Shown one piece after another: positions 58,283-64,000 of a stretch of 64,000 nucleotides of DNA. The stretch comes from Ceratodon purpureus (taxonomy: Eukaryota > Streptophyta > Bryopsida > Pseudoditrichales > Ditrichaceae), in the NCBI GenBank assembly GCA_014871385.1, contig CM026428.1, forward strand, positions 14,531,476 to 14,595,475, in the 5' to 3' direction. Position numbers and translations under genes: made by a program. Below the pieces are notes generated by a model, which worked only from the letters and a program-made list of their open reading frames with translations, was not told the DNA's origin and made no database searches. Position 1 is the first letter of the stretch, and each line of letters starts with the position of its first letter.

Positions 58283-60531
58283 TTGAGTACAGGCGAGATG
58301 ATTAGCTCAACCATGGAAAGGAGTAGACAGACCAGGGATTCACCCACACAACGAGGCGCGTGGTGGAGCATTTTGGTCATATTTTTTTCCTTTGTAGCCG
58401 CGGTTCAAGCGAAACAGAGCCTGCTGACAGATAGAGAAGCGTTGGAGAGGTTCATGGTCGTGGTGGACCCGAACGGGGAGCTTCTGCCGTGGGTATCCGG
58501 GACGAACCCTTGCACCTGGATTGGCGTCGACTGCTACCAGAACCGCGTGACATCGCTGCGCATCCAAGGATTGCATCTAACAGGTCCACTTCCTGCCAAT
58601 ACCCTCGCCGACCTCGACCAGCTGCTCGTCTTGAGCTTGCATCACAACCGATTCTCCGGGACGTTCCCGGTCGACCTCGCACGATGCACGCTCTTGCAAC
58701 GTCTGTTTTTGGGGTACAACATCTTTTCGGGGCCGCTCCCCGACTTCACTGGTATGTGGCCAGGCATGACGCACTTCAGCGTGGGATTCAACAACTTCAG
58801 CGGCGAGATCCCGGCGTCCATTAACGCCTTCAAGAGTTTAAACCTTCTAGATTTGCAGGGAAACTCTTTCTCTGGTGCAATTCCAACCATGTCCTTCGAG
58901 TATCTGCTCAAATTTTCCGTCGCGAACAACAACTTCGTTGGCCCAGTGCCAATGTCGTTAACGAGGTTCCCAGCTTCAGAATTCGCAGGCAATGCAGGGC
59001 TGTGCGGCCCGCCGACGGAGACCCCCTGCCCACAGAGCTTGTTTGCGAGCGCCATGGCGCCCATCGCTCCCGTTCCTTCGCCACAAACCCCGCTCTTCAT
59101 GGACAGTGGCGCGCCACTACTCGTTACAACTCCCTCCCCGAAGAATCACACGAAGCTAATGAGCGCAGGAGTGACGGTAGTCATCACAGTCGGCGTCGTC
59201 GTGGCCGCCATGCTCTTAATCTACGTTCTCTGCCGCCCTCAGGGAACCGAAGTCCTCGACAAAACTCACGTCGGCAAGCCAGCGAGGGACTACAGCGACG
59301 CTAGCATGGGGGGTGTTGAGTTTTACAGCGCTGGTGGACCGGATCACTTCAAGGATAGCTACGCAGTGTCGATCGCAGGCGAGCCCGAGCCCGAACGCGG
59401 GAAGCTAGTCTTCTTTAACAAGCAGAACAAGGAGCCGTTCGCACTGGAGGAGCTGCTACGAGCGTCGGCTGAGACTCTCGGCAAGAGCTGCGTGGGAAAC
59501 ACCTATCGAGCCGACCTGGGCGAGTCCGTCGTACTGGTGGTGAAGCGCCTCAAGGACGTCGCAGCTGAACGGAAGGATTTCGAGAGCCATGTTGAAACTC
59601 TCGGACGACTGCGGCACAAGAATCTCGTCCCTCTGCGCGCTTACTACTTCTCCAAGGACGAGAAGCTGCTCGTCTCGGATTACATGCCTCAAGGAAATTT
59701 GGCTACTCTCCTCCACGGTACCCACAAGCCTTCCAAACTTTCTCCTCTGAGCTCTAGATTTCAGTATATGTTGAATTTGCATGGGCAGTTCATTCTGTGG
59801 CAATCAGTTGTGACTCATGGGTGTTCTGGTTGGTTGCTGCAGGTGACAAAGATGACGATTCGCGCATTCATGTGGATTGGATCACCCGGCAGAAGATCGC
59901 CCTTGGCACAGCCAGGGCACTGGCATACTTGCACAAAGAGAGTGTGAAGCTACTCCACGGGAACATGAAAGCCTCCAACGTGTTACTGAGTCGCGACATG
60001 GAGCCTTTCCTCTCCGACTACGCCCTCACGTCGCTCCTGAGCAATGCCAATATGAGCGCGTCGCGGTTCGTGGGATACCGAGCTAAGGAGGTTACTGACA
60101 TCCGCAAAATTACACAGGAAGCAGACGTCTACAGCTTCGGCGTGCTGTTGCTCGAGATTCTGACCGGCCAAGCGCCCATGCAAGAATGCAACAGGTGGCT
60201 AGACTTGCCCAAGTGGGTGATGTCAGTGGTGCGGGACAAGTGGACGTCGGAAGTGTTCGACGTGGAGCTTATGCGTTACAACAACGTCGAGGACGAGATG
60301 GTGCAGATGCTGCAACTGGCGCTTGCGTGCGTCGACTCCATCCCTGACAGACGGCCCAAGATGGACGAGGTGGTGCTGCTCCTGGAAGACATCACTGGCG
60401 ACGACTCCTCGTTCCGGCGTTCGGATGCCCGCTCGGATGATGCTGCAAAGCATCGCACCGCTAATTATAAGTCCAGAGCCTGCGCCCCGATCCTCGTCCG
60501 CCCCTCATCTGGCGTCTTCGTGATCGATTGA
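58283..60531 (+). CDS. LRR receptor-like kinase, class III, probable pseudokinase
   Basis: Two exons, 58283-59717 and 59843-60531, join through G|GT (Gly) for about 707 residues. The start is uncertain; ATG 58283, 58298 or 58313 all precede the signal segment WWSILVIFFSFVAAVQA. The ectodomain has an LRRNT (LPWVSGTNPCTWIGVDC) and about five leucine-rich repeats (LVLSLHHNRFSGTFP, LFLGYNIFSGPLP, LLDLQGNSFSGAIP), ending GNAGLCGPPTETPC. One membrane helix follows (VTVVITVGVVVAAMLLIYVL). The kinase part has FALEELLRASAETLGKSCVG and VVKRL. The catalytic HRD is HGN (LLHGNMKASNVLL) and DFG is replaced (FLSDYALTSLL), as in other class III members, which signal through partners. EADVYSFGVLLLEILTG is kept. 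It should sit in the plasma membrane; the ligand is unknown. Confidence 0.93.
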
Positions 60532-61987
60532 GTACTGTACACATCTAGACGCATGGTTTGAAAGAATCTGACTCAAACTTGGATCAGTGACCATGACTTT
60601 GTAAGAAATAGTGTTACGACCTCGCAATTGTGTGCATAATTATATCATTCTCCAAGGTTGACAGGGATGCAGTACAGCGCAGTGCAGATCAATTGAGCCC
60701 GCAGTTGTGTTTTTGAACACGAGTGTAATTTACGCAGTTTTTTTTAAGGTAGACTCAACACTTTTGGTGTAGCAAAGCGCCGAATCTTCACTTGTCCAGA
60801 TATTAGGCTTTCGAAGAAGGTTTCCTGCACGTTGCATATGACCAAGTGACTTAGTAAGGTAGTAATCAGTCCATGACCTGATCTTGTGTTGATCATTGTG
60901 GAGAATTGGTTCTGCTCAATGTTAAATAACGTTCAGTGAGACACATGTTTCTCAACATTTTTAGGACAGTATGCAAGCCAGGCTCTGCTAGGTTGCCGAG
61001 GCAGCAGTAAGGTAGAGGGTAACTTTTAGGCTAGAAGATTTGTAACATCTGACACTTCGAAATTCAGGGTTTGTAAATCTTCACTCACTTGAATACTCTA
61101 CCAAAAAACTACATGGTTATTGTATTCTTGCACACTGATTTCTGAAGTTATTCATAACCTTAGTGACAGTGGTTGCTCATTTATCTAAGGAAAAACTCGG
61201 TCTGTCAGTCTCTACAAACTGTACCAGCTCCTTTGATCAGAAATGGAATGAATTATAAAGAAGATACAGAAAGTGTCTTTGATTCTAATCGGCCCTAGGT
61301 TCCTCCGCAATTTCGGCAGGCTCTCGTTCGCACATCGCATGCGCAGGGGTCTTTGGGAATTCTAGCTACTTCTCAGAGGGATTAAGTTATGGACCTTGTG
61401 GCTAAGCCCACAAGTTTTCAACAGAGGTGGGTGGGATATTCATTATGTACAGAATATTATTTGGAAGAGCCTTATTGAGTACAGCACGGCTGCGATCATT
61501 AGGAGTAGACTTCAGTCGGAGGCGGGCCTGACCGCCGAGATTAGGAGGTTTAATGCCAACTCGGGCAATTTCGACCTGATCTGCAGACGAGTTGGCATGT
61601 AGATTCACTGGAAGTGACATGGGCCGCAGTTGTTTTTCCTTCTACTTTCTCCCATCGCTGTCCCCGGCTACGGTTGTTCTTTGATTTCCATTGCAATTGA
61701 TTCTTTCAATCTGTGCTAAAGGAAAAAAAAACAGAGTTGTAGAGTGCCGACTCCAGGACGTTGAAGTTGGCAGGATAAAGTTGATGGCAAATCGGAGATA
61801 GAGGAATGAATACTGTCACAACACGTCTTATTTCATGCAGTACGGAACTCCACCCATACCCGAACGGCTTCAAGACTGTGCCTCAGAAAGGGCAAAAATA
61901 GTACATTCTCAAGTCCTCTTGTTTGACATCCTATTTATAAGAGAGAATTGCAACTCCAAAGAAGTTAGCACCTGATTTACTCTAAAT
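60532..61987. other. Convergent 3' flanks of the receptor kinase and RPN9 genes
   Basis: Two 3' UTRs and a short intergenic gap. A 68-codon frame at 61396-61602 is unrecognised. Confidence 0.45.
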
Positions 61988-64000
61988 TTAAACAGCTACA
62001 AGATCTGGGGTTTCTGCTTCAACAGCTAACAAAGTTGTATGCACTTTCTGCAACCAATTGTCTAGCCTGTCTTTCAATGCAGTGATCTGTGGAACTCCCA
62101 ACACTCGTGGCTGAACCCATGACACTCGCACTGTTCCATCCACTTGATCGATAACTCCCTCGATAAGATGTACCTGCAAAATGTCACCAATGAGATATCC
62201 TAAACGATTTCTGATTTTCCTTTAAGGTCCCAATAGAAAGGTCACCCACATTATAAAGAAAAGGGATGTGTGGGGAGGCGAACCAATATGAAAACAAAAA
62301 TTCCTGTTGACATATAAAACAGTAATGAGGTCTAACAAACTTCTGCATGGAAATGAAAGGGATAATGAAAATGATCCCAGTTAAAGCCTATGAATGTAGT
62401 ACTACATTTCGCTTACAAATTCAAACTGAAACAAACAAAAATCCACGTTATGATCCATAAGTGAGGTACATACAGAGAGGCTCTTGATCAAAAGATGCTC
62501 CACTTCATCCATGGATAGCTTCGTCTTCTCAGCAATCAGACTGAGCGAAATAGTCCTTTCTTCCGATGGGCGGCTGCATAGAAGATTATTCCAAGCTCGA
62601 AGTCAACTAAGAGGTAATATGAAGTATCACAATCACTTGAGCATAAGTGAATACTAAAGCAGTTGAGCTTCGTCCTAAAAGAAGATTCAAAAATTGATTC
62701 CGACAAATACAAGCCATAACGTACAAACCATACTGACCACAAGCACAGTGCCAAAATAAAAAATGATAATGCATATCATTACCTGAAGATCAACTCCATG
62801 AGGCATAGAATATTTATCTTCTCCCACAGCTTCTTTTCATTCTCAACAAGCGCAGGTTGTGCTGTTAGAGCAGACTGGTATTGTCCGCAAAGCTCTTGAT
62901 ATTTGGTCAAATCTCCAGCATTGAAAGCTTGCAAAATAAAATATAGCCACTCAACACTTGTCCCCAACAGACTCCTGACCTGTAAACCACAGAATAGTTC
63001 AAGATAAGAAAATGCACTACGTAAAAAATCTCCGATACTTCCGAATGCTACGATAAAATACTAGAAAGAAAACAACCAACAAACTACATCACCTACTCAG
63101 ATGCTGATATTTGTGGCCATGAGCATTCAGCAATCAGCAAAATCAAAATGCAGAGTGAAAGGTCACAACCTCAACAAAAGAATCAATTTGAGCTAAAATT
63201 CACTGATGTGACAAAAATGACGTAAGACGAGATATTGCAAATGTACGAAGCAGCACAGAAACGTGAAAATTGAGTCGATCACTCACAATGGGGTGGGCAA
63301 GAAGTTCTCCGAAGTTGTAGATGTTGTCTCCCAACAAGGCTGCCAGTGAAAGATCAAATGCTAGATCCTGCATCATAACATTTCATTAGATCAATACTAT
63401 TAAAGTTCAACAAAAACTTTCCATGACAATTGAAACACCACTATCAGCCTCCAATGTAGACTTAGAACTACTGTAATAGGTTTGCCCTTAATTCCTAGCA
63501 GTTAAGCAGAGCATCCGGTGCAACCTTCGTTTGACATCGGCAACGTCGACAGGGACCACAATTTGCAATAGCACAATTAATATTATACAAATCTAAAATC
63601 CTTTACTGCAGCTCCTAGGTCATCAGAGCAGAAATATCCAGAAATCTACTCGTGTAAACTTGACCGACCTAATGAAAGTATATTGCATCAATGCTATGGC
63701 AAAATATAGCATTAAGTCCGAATTGACATTTTGCGCGACGAAATACAAGTATTCCGATTCGCAACCTATGGCAAACGCATCCTCAGTGCAAAGTTCAAAC
63801 GCATTCTAAAAATGATAATCCTGCAGATCCTAGGGCAAACATAAAGGGACAAGAAACGAACCAGCTTAAAGTCATCTGTCAAAGTCTCCACTGATGTATA
63901 CGCCAAGTATAGCAGCGCACTCTTGTAAAACTCAGCAAAATCCTGCTTGGACTTATAATACTGTGATGACACCCAATGCACACTCGCATGCACCGAAGGA
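61988..64000 (-). CDS. RPN9: 26S proteasome lid subunit RPN9 (PSMD13), 3' part; 5' end outside window
   Basis: Five exons on the minus strand: 63862-64000 (continuing beyond the window), 63287-63367, 62783-62979, 62474-62573 and 61988-62173, all with GT-AG junctions and continuous frame. The product reads HASVHWVSSQYYKSKQDFAE, LLYLAYTSVETLTDDFKL, then DLAFDLSLAALLGDNIYNFG, EWLYFILQAFNAGDLTKYQE, ENEKKLWEKINILCLMELIF, RTISLSLIAEKTKLSMDEVE, LIKSLSVHLIEGVIDQVDGT and VSWVQPRVLG. It ends KVHTTLLAVEAETPDLVAV. This is the PCI domain (helical repeats then winged helix) and the C-terminal lid helix of RPN9. It helps assemble the proteasome lid with RPN5, RPN6, RPN8 and RPN11 in nucleus and cytosol. Sequence is highly conserved and shows no damage. 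Confidence 0.96.

Overview
The window reads as nuclear DNA of a land plant, most likely a moss (Physcomitrium-like). The genes have short GT-AG introns and belong to plant families (remorin, LEA14, group C Raf-like kinase, SCPL carboxypeptidase, class III LRR receptor kinase, RPN9). They are GC-balanced islands in strongly AT-rich intergenic DNA full of transposon relics. The species is an inference; no organelle or bacterial signature is seen.

Layout. 1-4.8 kb: the 3' end of an IWS1 transcription-elongation gene, then a frameshifted duplicate of it, then an inverted copy of the duplicate's 5' part, giving 532-bp arms around a 1.4-kb loop. 4.8-8.6 kb: AT-rich DNA with simple repeats, a decayed TTAA-flanked element and a tandem duplication. 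8.7-9.5 kb: a remorin gene. 9.5-15.6 kb: mostly empty AT-rich DNA with a SINE-like remnant and an (AT)25 tract. 15.6-21.6 kb: a nearly full-length Ty3/gypsy chromovirus on the minus strand, disabled by stops and a frameshift. 24-26.2 kb: a Raf-like kinase gene. 28.5-34.2 kb: SINE-like copies, two TTAA-flanked elements and a broken gene remnant. 35.2-37.1 kb: a HAD-type acid phosphatase of the vegetative storage protein family. 39.6-41.3 kb: a minisatellite, a second copy of a TTAA element and a SINE-like element. 42.7-43.5 kb: LEA14. 44.5-45.0 kb: a secreted proline-rich protein. 46.2-50.5 kb: a 14-exon serine carboxypeptidase. 51.1-56.2 kb: an apparently complete PIF/Harbinger transposon with both of its genes. 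58.3-60.5 kb: an LRR receptor pseudokinase. 62.0-64.0 kb: the 3' part of RPN9, a proteasome lid subunit.

The genes are independent plant genes; no operon or pathway links them. The two most unusual signals are (i) the IWS1 inverted repeat, whose read-through transcript would fold into a long hairpin and which carries a 26-nt perfect match to the functional neighbour, so it could be a self-derived small-RNA source against IWS1; and (ii) at least three clean elements flanked by TTAA and starting CCCC/ending GGGG, the hallmark of piggyBac-type transposition. They carry no transposase, so an unseen partner must have moved them. Exon boundaries were read by eye from splice consensus, reading-frame continuity and remembered family consensus.
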